Assembly (NCBI GenBank): GCA_020747015.1
Contig: JAGTJM010000019.1
Coordinates: 604,910-668,909 of the forward strand
DNA: 64,000 nucleotides
From: Pyrenochaeta sp. MPI-SDFR-AT-0127
Taxonomy: Eukaryota > Ascomycota > Dothideomycetes > Pleosporales > Cucurbitariaceae
Reading direction: 5' to 3'
Below are positions 1 to 13,353 of this stretch, in pieces (position 1 is the first letter of the stretch; the number at the start of each line of letters is the position of its first letter). A program made the translations under genes and the position numbers. The notes below the pieces were generated by a model, which was not told the origin of the DNA, did no database searches, and was given only the letters and a program-made list of their open reading frames with translations.

Positions 1-2774
1 AGAAGCTGTGCGAGGCTTTTCAGCGTCGTGCTCGTATTGCTGCGAGGGTCGTCGCCCTGCCATTCCTGGTTGTGGGACGCCGCCGGAAATAGCTTCCCGG
101 TCGTAGTTCGACGGAAAGTTGCCGACTAAACTCATACTGGGCGACAGATCGCCACTTGATTGCAAAGGTGGCCCAGATGGAAGTGAAGGAACGAAAAGAT
201 TAACAATTATTATAATACAGTGTTACAATCAGGAACGTAGTGTGATGGACGAAAACATCCAGCAAAGGGGAACAGCAGATAAAAAAAAAGGTAGGAGATA
301 GCAGCAGCTAATGAGGTTGGCCCAGGCCGCCCCAGTAAAGGATTTGGCCCAGGTGGCCGCCGGGGGACGGCTTGGCTTGCCTTCCGGAGACGGATGGGTT
401 GTGTGCCCGAGGGCGTGGAGCTCCCTTGCGCCTGATGAGGCAAGGCGGGAGGACTCGGATACGGCGTATACGATACCGAGAACACGCTGAAGCCAATGAG
501 CGTGTGCCTACTGCGAAAACTGGCACACAATCAGTTGTCGAGAGAAGGGCCGATGATGCACTTGAAGCTGCCACCCGCGCATTCTTGGTGAACTGGTGCG
601 GCTCTGGTGCGGTGACGCACTTCGCCCGAAGGCTTCCCTCCAGCAACCAGGGCGTTGGTATGCGTAATTTCTGTGATTGTTTACACATACTATGGTAGTG
701 CACATTCCCATCTCTTCGTCCGTACCCCTACCAATCGCTTGGCTCTCTGCGCTTGTCCTGCGCAGTGGCTGAAAGCCGCTCAGGGCTTCCAACGAGCGAG
801 TGCACCACTGTATCAAGGCGAGGATCTGATAATTACAGAGAGGACTTGGCTCATGGACTCGATGGCAACACTATCAAGTCAGCCACTATCCCTTCTATGC
901 TGATATTGTTCCATCTTTCTTCACCTTTCACTCAGGGCTCCAGAGCCGAGGAAACATTGCGGACGAAAAGCGCGGTAATTCAGGGACTGTGTGGAGCCGC
1001 CAACAAATGTTCTTCGTGTTTGTCGGTGCACATCTCCGCTTCCGGCTCGTCCTGCTGCACATGTTCTAGCGAGCTGAGATCCTAGTACGGGGTGGCGGAT
1101 CTTCGTGGTTCCGAAACCGAGAGCGAGAGCCTCAAATCAGCCCTACGGTGTTTCGGCGTATCGTTCAAATGCTTCCGGATTCCCCTCTGTCTCGAGCGGT
1201 TTTCTCCAGTGGTGGACCCTCTTCTCTCGGGTGCTGACGCGTGTACTTGCTACTATGCAAGCTTGGCAGGTTGGGGGTCGCGAGATGACTGGATGGCGAC
1301 AGGGTGAACCGGTCAACCACCGTCGCAGCGGGTGTATCGTTTCCGACTACCGACCTCTGTAAAGAGTCTGAGAAATCCGGTAGGCGTCGTCTGGAGTGTT
1401 GCACTGGCGTCCACGAAATCCTCGAAACATTGTACATGATAGAACGCAGAGGCCGTGAGCTGACGTGCGTTCACATACTCTGCCCTGTTCAAACACCAAG
1501 ATGCGGCGCCCTCATACCCAATTAGGAAGTCCTCTACGCTCACATACTGCCCGGAACGAAAATCTGTCGTTCTGTCAGCCGTCGGTCGTCCAATGCAATT
1601 CAGACACGGAGAACAGGAGTCATTAGAAGACTGCATACAACACCCGGATTTGTGAGATATGATAGTGATATCACTTGCATGTCAGATCACGGGACTACCG
1701 ACCGCAATGGTCCGATGGAGCGCGGATTTGCTGCGCTGATGAGCTTAATGCAACGACGGTCCGAATAGCACTCAGCGCCCCCTTTTGAGATGGGGCTGTA
1801 TACCCACCAACGTAACATTGCGCCCCGACCGGCATACAATTCGTCCACACCCACTACAGGATTATCTACACAAGTCTTGTGCTGGCACGCATGCAAAGTG
1901 GACAGGAGCAAGCGTCACAGTCAAACCATTCGGGACTATTACTTTGGAGGCACCGATTATTTCGTCGTGGAGCTGTGTTCAGCCTTTGAAAGTATCATGC
2001 TCCCTTTCAAGTCTCATAAGCAAACTCCCAAAGGCGCTTTTCATTGCTACGCGTATCGCTTGGCAAGTCGGCGAAGGCCTGCTCACCACTCTGTAAGACT
2101 TTCGGAGAAGGAATAAGCAGATATAAGTGTCTCTCTGGCATTGTTCGTGGCTGCGAGGAGCTCTTGCTCAAGACGACAAATTTCAAGCGTGGAGCACATC
2201 TACGGGCCCTTCCTTGGGCGCCCACAGCGGATATGGAGACCGTCGATCAAGCAGCTAATAAGCACTTTTCGCAGTGTAGGCTCACCATGGAGAATTTCAA
2301 AGCGGATATCTAATCACTCTGAGAGGCATAGATTATCAAATCAAGTTTCATTCTCCGCATCGTGTCGTTCAGGGAGTGGCTAAAAATGTACTTGATGCTC
2401 AGATGAAAATTATTATTTTGGGACATTTGATACATTCCCTTACTGTAAGAATGTAAGACCGCCTGAATGGTTCATTGTGAGCGTGTACAAATATCTGCTT
2501 TATCCCACCTCATCAGTAAATCCTGAGCAGTGCCATGCTCTTGCGCCATTCTTACGCAGACCTACTGTACAAGGAAATCATGACTGAAACTGTCGACAGG
2601 GAACCTGACGCCTAGAGTCGATGCAAGCTGGGAAGAAAGTGCGCAGTGTTAAGCCGGCGGCCAGTTCTCTCTCGGTTTGGGGCGGGATCAATACTCTCAA
2701 CAACTTTGGCTGCCCACCATGGCAAGGCATTCGCTCCAATATGGGGGCAGATATTGCTAACGGTGCGCATGATA
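1..2774. other. no supportable gene; left-edge spacer
   Basis: I see no open frame here with recognisable domain content, and the frames present are short and overlap on both strands as chance frames do. At the very left edge, frame 3 is open from base 3 to a TAG at about base 92 and encodes a short basic tail. It could be the last codons of a gene that starts outside the window, but nothing confirms this. Roughly bases 2300-2770 probably hold the 3' untranslated region of the minus-strand F-box gene that follows. Confidence 0.4.
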
Positions 2775-5534
2775 TCAATAAGAGTCTCCAAAAAACTGGC
2801 TGGCCAAAACGATATCCTTGTCATTGTTGGCAAAGTCCCAACCCACAATTGTCGGATCCTGGCTACAGCAGATGATCCTGCGAGCATCAAACTGGAGCTT
2901 GAAGACCCGTGAATTGGTGCCCTGGTTGTTGACGGCAAGTGGGTGAGGGTGATGGTGGTGGTGGTGGTGATGTGGTGCGGCGTTGCCGCCGGTGCCAGCT
3001 GCGGGGCCCGCTACTTGTCCTGCATTCGGAACAGTTGGAGCCGCTACAGTCGCTGAAGCGGCGATGGCATTAGTAGTTGTTGCATTATTAGTAGTGGCGC
3101 TTTGCATGCCTTGCGAGGCTGCATGGAGGGCCTGAGCTTGCTGGGCGAGGTTTTGAGCCGCCTGGGCTTGGGCCTGTGCCTGCTGGGCCAACGCCTGAAA
3201 GTTATTTTGTTGTGCAGCTACCTGTGGGGTTTGTTGCTGTTGGTTGTTTAGCTGGTTGCCTTGGGGTACGTTTGCAGCAGGTTGGACAGCTGGGCGCCTA
3301 GGTCGGCCACCAGCAGCTCGAACGGCATCGTTCTGGTACAGTGTCTTCGACTTCTCCCAAGCTCCGTCAGTGCCTCTCTTCCAAATGATAACTGTCTCAT
3401 CGTAAGAGCCGGAAACAATTCGTGCCCATTTACTTCCTCCGCCGCCTGGAGGTAGTTTTGCTCCGTAAGCGAATATGGTCTTTGGGTCCTTGGACCCAGC
3501 ATTGCGAGCGCGACGCTGCGCCCTAGTGAGATTTTTTTCGGGAATTAGACCTCTAGTTTGCGCTTCAAAGAAATTTCGGTCAACAGCTCGCGCCTCAGCC
3601 TCAAGCTCTTCTTCATTTCCGGGAAGGTCGCCGAATTGAGCTTGCACAGTACGCACAAGGTTGGTGTGTCCAGTTAAGCAGGCTACTTCGGCTCCTGTGG
3701 CTCGATCAAATATGCGAACAGTCTCATCTGAACTGCCACTGACGATCCGTCGCCCATCAAATTGAACACAAGCAATGCCTTTGCTATGACCGGAGAAGGT
3801 TTTTGTGCAGGCACCTGTTCGGACGTCCCAGACTTTGACACTTCTGTCGCCAGATGCAGAGACGATTTGTCCATCCAAAATCTGTATGGCGTTTACAGCT
3901 GCACCGTGGCCCTCTAAAGTCATGATGAGACTGTACGGATGGAGAGCCTTAAAGTGGAGGTGCTGGTTCTCGACTTCCTCTTGCATATTGATGATGTACG
4001 AGGGAAAGCGGGCTCCCGACTTCATGGTGGATGAAGGGTACGTATCATCCGTAGGCCACATTTCTTTGCGATTCCACACCTTGATGGTTTTGTCTTTCGA
4101 GCAGGTAACCAGATATCGATCATCAAATCTCAAGTTCAGAACAGACTCTGAATGGGCCTTCTCGATCTCCTTGATGATACGTCCAGTAGAAAATTGCCAT
4201 AGGATAACCCTGCAATCACTGCCACCAGATACCACGATGTCTTGTTCGGGCCGTTCGTCGAATTGCAGGCACAAGACAGAAGCTGTGTGGCCGGCAAGGG
4301 GTGGGTGTACCAGGCGCAATGTATCTAGATTCCAGATTCGAATGGTCTTGTCTCTGCTTCCACTAACCAAGTATTTTCCAGAGTACTGTATCGTGTACAC
4401 GCATTCGGTATGAGCCTCGTCAGGATGATTGGGGTGTGGAAGTTGAAAATTTGAAAAGCGGCCGGCGTCCCAATTGTCTTCTAGTCTCCTCTTTTGCTTG
4501 TAAAGAAACTGCCAGTTGATCTTGGGTTCCATACCAGGTAGCAGCAGCGTAGGTTGTATGGGCAGCCCCGGAGCAACTGCCAGAGCAGAAGTGGGTGTTA
4601 TTTTTTCGAATTGAGCGATCTGTTTCCGCTCTCGTCGTGTTGTCTCCATAGGCGAGAGTATAGAAGATGCTCCATGGAAAGAAATGCCTTCCATCTTGTC
4701 CTCGGTTTTGGTTGAGGGGCTATCATCAGCATCAACAGGCCCGTGTTGCTCACCCCATGCATTTCCTCCTGCAGGGCCAGTTATGGAGAGGGGCTCCAAT
4801 GTGTCGCGTATGCTGCTCGTTGAAGGGCCATCGCCAAAAAGTTGTCGTTCCCGCACGCGCTTCTTGGACGAGGGCTTGTCGTAGTCCATGTCTTCGGCGG
4901 CCCTGGGTCTCGTTTTTCGCTCCTTCTCTTTGAACTCGGCGCGTTTCTGCCTCTCTCCCTCTTCGTATGTGCGCACCTGGGGAAAGTTTGAATTCCAGCC
5001 TTCCAAGCGGAACAGAAGCTTCCACAAAGGGCTGTCTAGGACCCGGTTTCTCCATGCCTGAGATAGTGTCGATGCGCGTAGCAGCGTCTCTGGGTTGAGG
5101 TAGGAGAGAATCTGAAACGTTATTTCTGGCGGCAGGTGCAATACGGGATCGAGATGCAAGAGCGGGTTGAGCTTTTCGACAATGCCTGCTATCGACGAGG
5201 TCCGCAGCGAGCGTAGGATCGCATATGCGAATTCTGGTGTTGGGCGTTAGCACCGACTTTACGGCAGACTGATGTTCCTGTGCGACCTACCACTCCGCTC
5301 GTTCTCGCTCAGGGCCATGACCCAGTCAGGCAGGCTGAACTGCGAGTCGGGCTCCATGTCGCCGTCACTCAGTCGCAGGTCTGTCCTCATCACCATGTCG
5401 CTTCCATTCTGACTCCTTGTGTCTTCCGAGTAGCCCTCGTCAAATCTGTTCGCGCTCATTGAGGATGCGGGGCGGAAAGGGTGCATGTACGGCGGACCCG
5501 AAAATTGGGCAGGGTTCCCGAGTGGGCCTGCCAT
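2775..5534 (-). CDS. F-box and WD40-repeat protein, FWD-1/beta-TrCP-like
   Basis: Two exons, 5534-5291 and 5233-2775, flank a 57-base GT..AG intron (5234-5290). The ATG at 5532-5534 gives about 900 residues. The F-box lies near residues 112-155 (LPPEITFQILSYLNP, then a WRN..SPLWK region). WD40 repeats run from about 356 to 706 with repeated SGS.D.T..IW blades, and a last blade-like segment (about 860-890) ends in VGWDF. Between them is a Q/A-rich stretch and a run of eight His. F-box/WD40 proteins are substrate receptors of SCF ubiquitin ligases: the F-box binds Skp1 and the propeller binds phosphorylated targets. The blade sequences suggest the FWD-1/beta-TrCP branch, which in Neurospora degrades the clock protein FRQ. 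That assignment is inference, and Met30/SconB is the main alternative. It shares its upstream spacer with CDC24. Confidence 0.9.
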
Positions 5535-7244
5535 GGTGGTGCGCAGGCCGAAGGGTGGAGGAGAATGCACAAACTGGATGTGATGTGGGTGTATGAGGAA
5601 TGCGGCGTGCTCTGTTGTGAAGAGAGCGTGAGAATCTTGTATGTAGATATGCGCGGTCTGTGTTGCCTGGCCGATGTTGGGAGTCAAGGCATATGCGGAG
5701 CCGGGAGGGAGAAGGAGAAGAGAACGAGGGCGAAGGCGAAGGGAGAGAAGAGGATGTGAGAGCGAGTGCGCAAAATCTGGCAAGAGGTCTTTTGTGGGCA
5801 GTCAGATACAGTTCTGGGGTTTTGCCCTCCAAACTCTCAGCGGAAGCCTCGAGATGTGGTTGTCGTCTTCCAACGTCCGTGCGTCGCATCCGCCTGATGT
5901 CGATTGGAACCCTCTACCCAAGATGCGTGCTAGCGGCGGCTGGTCAGCATGGCGGACCGCTGTCTTTGCCGCAGACTCGATGCTGCAATGGTGAGACAAA
6001 GCAGAAGAGTGCACTAGACAAGACGCCTGTTCACCCAGCCGGCTCACGCAGGAAGGGGTATTTGGACGAGCCGACAAACCCTCGCCCATGGGTCAAGTGC
6101 CTCGTTACCAGAGCCACGGCCTCGACAGCTAAGAAGCAACGCTGATCCACAGCATGCATGCAGTTCATGTAGGAGCATGGCAAACACAAGGTCACTGCGC
6201 AAGATTAGAATGGCTTTGACCAAGAGACCAACGCCCTGGGTTGGGCTGGAGTGCAGCCGGGCTGGGGCACGCCGTGGACCAGAGGAGTGCTATGCTGTTT
6301 GCTTCTTCATCTCTGTCCAGGTCCTCTCTCTCTGTATCTGTCTGTCTCTCTCTAATCCAAGGTCATCAGATACAAGTTGGTCGACATTCCTCGTGCTCGG
6401 GCCAGTCTGCAAGCGCAGGTGCAACCGCCGCTGGGTCAGCTGCTCTGGGCACCCAGCCAGCCATGGGCCAATACATGGGCTCTGCAGGGCGTGATGTGAG
6501 GAAGGGCAGCGGCTACAGCATCACGATAGCGGTGCTCGAGCACAGCCAGTCCTGCCATGGCACATTGTTTGGTTGTTCTGGGTCCTAGTGGGCCAGCGCG
6601 GGAGCAAGAATAAGGCTGGCTTGGACGGGCGAGTGTGCCGCCGATCCAACCCGAAACCGGGACTTTTGCCGGCAGCAGAAGCGTGCTGCGTACAGCAGAC
6701 TGCCAGACGGTACCAGATGGCAGCAGTCTGGGCCGGCGAGTCAGCTGCCATGGCCTGCTCAGCGCGGGAAAAAACACTCACACGCAAAGCAACCAGCTGC
6801 TGTGGCCGGTCGGGCAGCAAGTAGACACGGCGGGTCGCTGGCGGGCAGCGTCACGTGCTGGCCCGTCCGTCCAAGCCCGCTGGGTGAAACACCCACGGCG
6901 AGCACCCCTATCGTGCCTCTCCATCTGCCTGCCCTCTGCAACCAAGCCCTCTGCAACACATCCCACCGTCGACGCCGTGCAGCCCTCCCCTCTCCGTCAT
7001 CGCACACCTCCCCACTGCTGCACCTCCCACCCCCCGCGCCCCTGGAATCCTGCTGTAGCCACCAAAGCCCACCCTCTGCCTACCCTACCGCTCCCCCCCC
7101 CTACCCGCCCCGTAGAGGTGAGGGTCGCTCCTGGCCTGACCGCCCCCGACGACGGCATCCTGGCAAAGGCCCTAGGCAGGGTCTTAGCGCCTTGATCATT
7201 TCCCAGACGGCAGTAACAGATGAAGAACTAAAAGCATCCTAGAT
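5535..7244. promoter_or_regulatory. divergent spacer between F-box gene and CDC24
   Basis: The two start codons face away from each other across 1.7 kb, so the promoters of both genes must lie here. The part next to CDC24, about 6990-7110, is strongly pyrimidine-rich on the plus strand (long C and CT runs), which is common just upstream of fungal transcription starts. Open frames in this stretch are short and overlapping and show no domain. I could not pick out a convincing TATA box. Confidence 0.45.
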
Positions 7245-10200
7245 ATGGAAGGAGGCCTCGCGTTCCATTCTGGATTGATGCGAACCCACACTTCCATTTC
7301 CTCGCCGTCGCCGCCCAACTCGCACGCGCGGATTGCCTCCAGCGGCGGGCCTCCTGCCCTCATGTCCCACCAGAGCTTCCAGAGCCAGTACTCGACCTAC
7401 TCGCACAGCACCGCCCGCGACACCCAGAGCTCCCATGCCACCACCACCTCGACCCTCTTTGGCAACCCCCCGCCCGTCTTCCCGACTGCCACGCCTGTCA
7501 ATGGCGGGCCTATCGAAGCCTCGGACAATGTCCTCAACAAGCGCGCCGACAAAGACACGTCGCTCTTCCAGCGGTGTCTGACGCTGCAAATGCGCCTGCG
7601 CGCCATCCACGGCTTCGACCGCTGGATGGCCGAGGAGGTGAACAAGGCCGATGACGATGCCGACCCCGTCACCCTGCTGTGGAGGACCTTTCGGCGTGGC
7701 TACCCGCTGATGGAGCTGTACAACGCTCTGGGGCCCCGCACCCTGCTGAGCATCCCAGACTCCAACACGGATGAAAAGAGCCTCAAGAAGAATGAGAAGA
7801 AGGCCACATATAAGTTCATCCAGAGCTGCGTCGCCGAGCTGGGTATTCCGCAGGAGAGCTGCTTTATCCTGGCCGACCTGTACGGCGACGATACGACCGG
7901 CTTTGTCAAGGTGAGACGATCCACCCCCCCCCCCCTGGGCCCGTGGTGCTTTTGCTAAACTTTGCTTGCAGGTCATAAATGTCGTGAATCGGGTGCTGGA
8001 CTCACTTGTTGCGCTAGGCAAAATCTCTGAAACCATGGGGCCCGCGGATGGTGCATCCGTCACCTCCACGAAGCGGACACAGCGAGAACACATCATTGAT
8101 GAATTGGTCAAGACGGAGCGCACCTACGTGCAGCACTTGGAGCTTTTACAAGAGTTCAAGAAACTTGTAGAGGAGAAGGGGGTCATCAGCGGGGATCAGG
8201 TCCACGACATCTTCTTAAACCTAAATGCTCTCCTTGACTTTCAGCGCCGCTTCTTGATACGTGTCGAGCAAACCAACGCGCAGCCCGTCACAGAACAGAA
8301 CTGGGGGAATCTGTTCGTGCTGTACAAGGATGCATTTAAGGTCTATGAACCATATATTGCGAACCAAAAGAAGTGCGAGCAGATTGCTATGCGGGAATTC
8401 GACAAGTTGAAAGAGACTGGCGGACCGCCTGAGATGCGACAAATGGTCGAGTCCCCGACCCTGTTGACATCATTTCTGTTAAAGCCATTCCAACGACTAA
8501 CCAAATACCCACTCCTGCTCCAGGTATGGCTGCTTCATATCATTTTTCCACGACACCCCACTGACACTCGAGCAGCAACTACGAGACAAAGGTGATCTTG
8601 ACGAGCAAAGAAGAGAGGACATATCAAGAGGTATTGAGGCAGCTTCCTCTGTTCTCGCTGGCACCAACGATGCTATTGCTCGAGAGGAACGTGGCGAAGC
8701 CGTCGAAGAGCTCAAGACTCTTGTGGAAGACTGGAAGGGCCATCGCATCGAGGGGTTTGGCGATCTACTACTTCACGGCCAATTCACTGTCCTGAAGGGC
8801 GAGAGCATGACATCCAAGAATGAAGAGAGAGAGGTACGTGCCCAAACTTTTCTTGTTGTTCACAAGGTCGATCACGAGACTTCCTACACAAATCATTATA
8901 ACAGGCACAGTGCTGATTGCTCCAGTACAAAATCTACCTATTCGAAATGATCCTCCTCTGTTGTAAGGAGATCAATGTCAACAAGCCAAAAAACAAAATG
9001 TCTACTAGGTCACTAGTCACCAAAGACGGAAAGCCAAAGCTACAACTGAAGGGCCGTATATTCATGCAGAATGTTACAGAAACTATATCATTACAGAAAC
9101 CAGGTAAGTCTCATGTTGCATTGATCTGATTTGCGGCATCTAACTTATTTTACAGGCTCGTATACATGCCAAATCTTCTGGAAAGGAGATCCTGGTATTG
9201 AAAACTTCATCATTCGATTCACCTCGGAAGAAACAATGAAAAAATGGGCTACCCAGGTTGACACACAGAGGCGCGTTTGGAAGGACCATGCACGATCTAG
9301 CGCCAGTACCACAGCGTCCAAACCATCAGACACGCAGTTCGCCTACATGCGCGACCAGGTTCTGGAAAATCCCTACCAGGAAGACGATGATGATGATGGC
9401 GACGACGACATGGACAACGTCGCTCCAGGCTATCCCCGAGAAAGCTATGGGGTCAGGCAAAACAGTATCAGTACCTCAATACGGTCGCGATCAACAACTG
9501 GTGAAAGTGGCCCGCCGATGAATGAGGAAGATTCAAGGATACCACCTCCTCGATTTCCTATGGGCTATTCGGGCCAGCCAGCACTAACCTTACGCACTCA
9601 GCAAATACAGAATGCGACCAACCAAGAATCTTACTTCTCCCCAGTCATCGAAACTCCAATGTCAGTAGCCTCGAATGCTCGGACGAGTTCCTCATCCGCA
9701 GGCACGTTCCCCTTCCCTCGCCAGGCACCGCCCAACGGCTATTCCCATGAGGAGAATAACCGATACACTGCTCCTGCTCAATCTCGCACTCATATGTCGC
9801 GAGTCGAATCTGGTCAATATCCTCCTGCACGGGGCATGCAAAGGCCGTCCTTGCCTCCCAATGCCAACTTACTGTCTCAAGGTCGCTTGAGAGCGGCTAG
9901 TAGCCCTGATATCAATTCCAATCTCCAAGGACGTAGTAGAACGCCGAACGGACAACAGCCGCCCGTACCTGAGGTGCCACCGTTCCCGACTCACTACGCA
10001 TATAACGCAGCAATCGTCAACCGTAGCAATAGCAACTCTCCCAACAGTGTACCACCGCCCCGGGCTTCAACACAATCACCAGCAATCCAGCGCGATCGCC
10101 TGATCCAGCAACGAACCGCTGCCGAGTTGGCCAATGCGAATCATGAATATCAGACTAGCTCTGTGCGCCGAGATCCAGGCTACCCTCCTACTCAGCGCAC

Positions 10201-10606
10201 CATGACACCTGCTTCGTCGTTCGAGCGGAGCCAAGGCACACTAACACCAGCTTCAATGGACTCACGGAACATGTCGCCACCGCTAGGCCAGGAGTCAAGT
10301 ATTCCTACACAACTGAAGGTCAAGGTGCACTGTCCGTCCGCTGGGAGCACAATGGTCCTAGTTGTCAGCACAAATATTAGTTTCCAGTCACTCAAGGATC
10401 GAATTGACGCGAAACTTCAGCGCTCGACATCAGTGTCGCTTGGTTCTGGGCAAGTCAAACTGAAGTATTTGGATAGCGAGAACACCTACGTCAGTATCCA
10501 GTGCGATGATGATGTCCAAGAAGCATTCGAGAATTGGAAAGAGCAACAAAGGGATCTAAACCCTGGCGGCGGACTGGGCGAAATCGAACTTTTCTGTCAA
10601 CGATGA
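7245..10606 (+). CDS. cdc24: Rho/Cdc42 guanine nucleotide exchange factor Cdc24
   Basis: Five exons by splice sites and frame: 7245-7910, 7972-8523, 8576-8833, 8926-9103 and 9156-10606, giving about 1034 residues. The order of domains is that of yeast Cdc24. A CDC24 calponin-like region lies at about residues 93-235. A DH (RhoGEF) domain begins near 259 (TERTYVQHLELLQEF) and includes the helix LLKPFQRLTKYPLLLQ. A PH domain at about 465-600 is split by two introns. A long Ser/Pro-rich linker follows, and a C-terminal PB1 domain at about 936-1032 carries the acidic DD.D-type motif (QCDDDVQEAF). The protein loads GTP on Cdc42 at the cell cortex and drives polarised hyphal growth; the PB1 domain binds the scaffold Bem1. 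An acidic Asp-rich run lies at about 9385-9415. Nothing essential seems to be missing. Confidence 0.96.
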
Positions 10607-13353
10607 TATGTTTTTGGCGCGGTGCATTTGGAACACGGCATGGACATGGCGTTCTAGGCGAGGCGACTTAGATGGTTCATCTTCTATTTATGTGGATGAA
10701 GCGGCATCATGCGGCAGCATGCGGCAGCACTCGATGAGCGGGCATGCCTCATCAATGGTTTATCATTATCGGGCACGAGACGGTGGAGGCCAGTCAATTG
10801 CATCAAACTCCAATATCAAGGTGCAAGTCAAGCAGCGTCTCAATGTTGGTAGCGACCGAGTGCGACCGCACCGGATTTTACACTTCTTATTCTCGTGATT
10901 ACAGCGAGAGTTGTGGAATGATTGATGATGGAATGAAATATCTTACTTCGCAACGTGGCGCAAGATTGAGAGCTATGGGACACGATTTACTCAAGCGGTT
11001 GCAGGCAGAATTTTGGACGCCTCACTAGATAGAGCAAGCTTGAATACAACGTCCTTATCACCAGGCTCATACCCAAGTATACAATTCGTTACACTTCTTT
11101 ATCATGCTTTCGTTCCGCCTATATACGCACTTTCAGGGTCGTCTTTCTCGGCGGCGGCACATTTCCGTTCCTAGATTCGTCAATATCGTTGCTAATTCTG
11201 CATCCCAGGACGAGGGTGCATGTCAAATGGTGTCGAAATAGCTGCCGCCCCATCCCTTCTTATTTGCTACTAAGGAATGTCCGATCCATACACGAAGCAA
11301 CTAGAGCCTATTCATCCGTCACGATGGGCCAAACCCGGAGAGCTGCTGTATGCCCGTAACCATCTTCATTATCGTTAACATTGCCATCGGACCCGTGGCA
11401 TTGATCATCCTTGTCCTCTGCGAGTCTTTTTTAGTCAAAAGTGTCATTCGTGCCTACGCGGTGAAATCTATGACTACTCCAGAATACTTTTGGTGGCCCT
11501 ACTAAACCCTGACGCTTCCGTGTATGATAGATTTGTCAGGGTTTGACCACATGGTACTGAGCCTATATGCTACTGGATACGTGATGGCAACTGCTTGGTT
11601 CCAGTTTTGCGTCTGGCTTTGCATCGCCATTGAGTCAATCATTTGTGGATGTACGCATAATCCTGGTGCAAACCGCATAGAGCACATACACCACTATTAT
11701 CCACATTAGTCTTTTTTTCAAGTAGGTATGATATCTGCCGTGGAAATGTGTTACTGTAGTCATGCTGGGAGTTATTTACTTGGGCAGCATGGCAGCCAGT
11801 GATGTCGGAATCATGAAAAGAGCGACGATCTTTTCGTAATCCGGAGCCTTGCGCATAGGCAAACGGATAACACTGCAAATACAGCTGCTACGCCTGCCAC
11901 AAAGAATGATTTACACCTTGGCAACAGCAAGTGGTGTGGCGTTAGCATCTACCTCCTCATATTTTCCATTGTCAGGACAGTGTCCGCAGTCATTCGACCC
12001 AATTGCGTCAAACGCACGATATCACACAAGTAGCAACCACTCTCATTGCTCCTGGCTTATTTCGTTCTACTGCAGTCTCCTTGTATATCCGCATTAGCGG
12101 TCAGACCAATAGCTTTCGCGGCTGTGCTTGGCGTGGTTCTAGAAACCATCACTATGGAATCGAATGCGTATCAGCAAGCTAATACTTACTCGCACCAAAC
12201 GTCTTCCGTCAGACATATTGTGTTTGCAGGTGTGGTGAGTGTCTGCGGTCACTGCTGGACGTTAATCGCCCTCTCACGAACGCGGTAGTCACGACAATGC
12301 ACAAGGGCAGTAACGAGAAAGAGTGAGGATGGCCTTGAATGGTGATGCTTGCAAACTTATCGATCATTGTGGGGGCTCATGGCAAATGGCGCCTGGTGGG
12401 CTTGATCCCTGGTGTGTCCTCCAAATAGCCCTGCGTTCATGGCTTAGAGGATCAGACGAGCGTTGCATTCGCGTTGCGTTTTAGACCCTCAAGGCCTACG
12501 TGCGAGACTAACAAGCCAATTTTTCGCTATTGCCCAGACAAGTGGAACAAATCAACCATCAGTCACGTGGTCCTTTGTCTCAAAGGGCTGATGGATGATT
12601 GTGCAACGCTGACACTGCTCGCTTCCAACCCCCTGCCTTCATGCCCTCACATCTGTGGAACGGAACGCAACTCGAGACGCCGAAGCCGGCAAACCCAGCC
12701 TGGGCATCTTAAAGGATAAGAACAAGAGACATGCCGAGACCGCAATATGGAAAGCAGACGCGGCTTTGAACACTCGCAAAGTAAGGAGCGAAAGTGTTGA
12801 GTGAAACCAAGACCGTGTAGTGCTTCATAGTGCTTCACTGCATGATGGCGCTCTCGGCACATCCACTTACAGAAGCTGGGCGCGTGTCTCCCAATCCGTG
12901 GCAGCCCTTCCAGCATGGCTCCTTTCGCTATTGTGTGGGGTAGTTGACGGACGCTGATGAGCGTGTGCAGTGTGGAGCCTCGTCTCGCCAACCCTCACTG
13001 ACATGCTAGATCGAGATGGGGCGCGCGACTTGCCCCAGATTGATGGTGCCCATGGGGCTCGGTCACCCTGGAGCTGCCATAGGTATTGCAGCTGAACGAT
13101 CTGGGGTTGCAACGGGAATGTGTCGCAAGTCGTGAGCCTTTGCGTACCCTGTCATCACAACGCTGGCCCTCGGGCGGGCATGCAACCCGTCAGCCGGTTA
13201 AGAGACAGGCAGCTGCAAGCGTAGAGGGCTTCATCTTTGTCTTTGTCGCTTCCAAACCTTCTCTCCCAACTCTTTCTTGCATCCTTAAAGATAGAAGCTA
13301 AAGGCCCGGAGCCTGACGCAATAGCTTATCCGTACCTAGCTGCGGTTCTCAAG
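10607..13353. other. gene-poor spacer with possible decayed membrane-protein frames
   Basis: No complete gene is supportable. An ATG frame at 11350-11505 (51 codons) encodes a strongly hydrophobic peptide, and the same frame reopens at 11524-11709 with another hydrophobic stretch. Two more hydrophobic frames follow at 11849-12097 and 12046-12288 in other phases. Together they could be the wreck of a polytopic membrane protein, or chance. The first 300 bases are probably the CDC24 3' untranslated region, and the last few hundred bases the carbonic anhydrase promoter. Confidence 0.3.

Noticed and set aside
3..92. Short open frame at the left edge that could be the end of a gene
   Set aside because: Only about 29 codons are visible, with no domain or splice evidence; chance is as likely.
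7239..8123. Minus-strand frame of 294 codons opposite CDC24
   Set aside because: The plus strand encodes a complete, conserved CDC24 here; the opposite frame is a composition effect.
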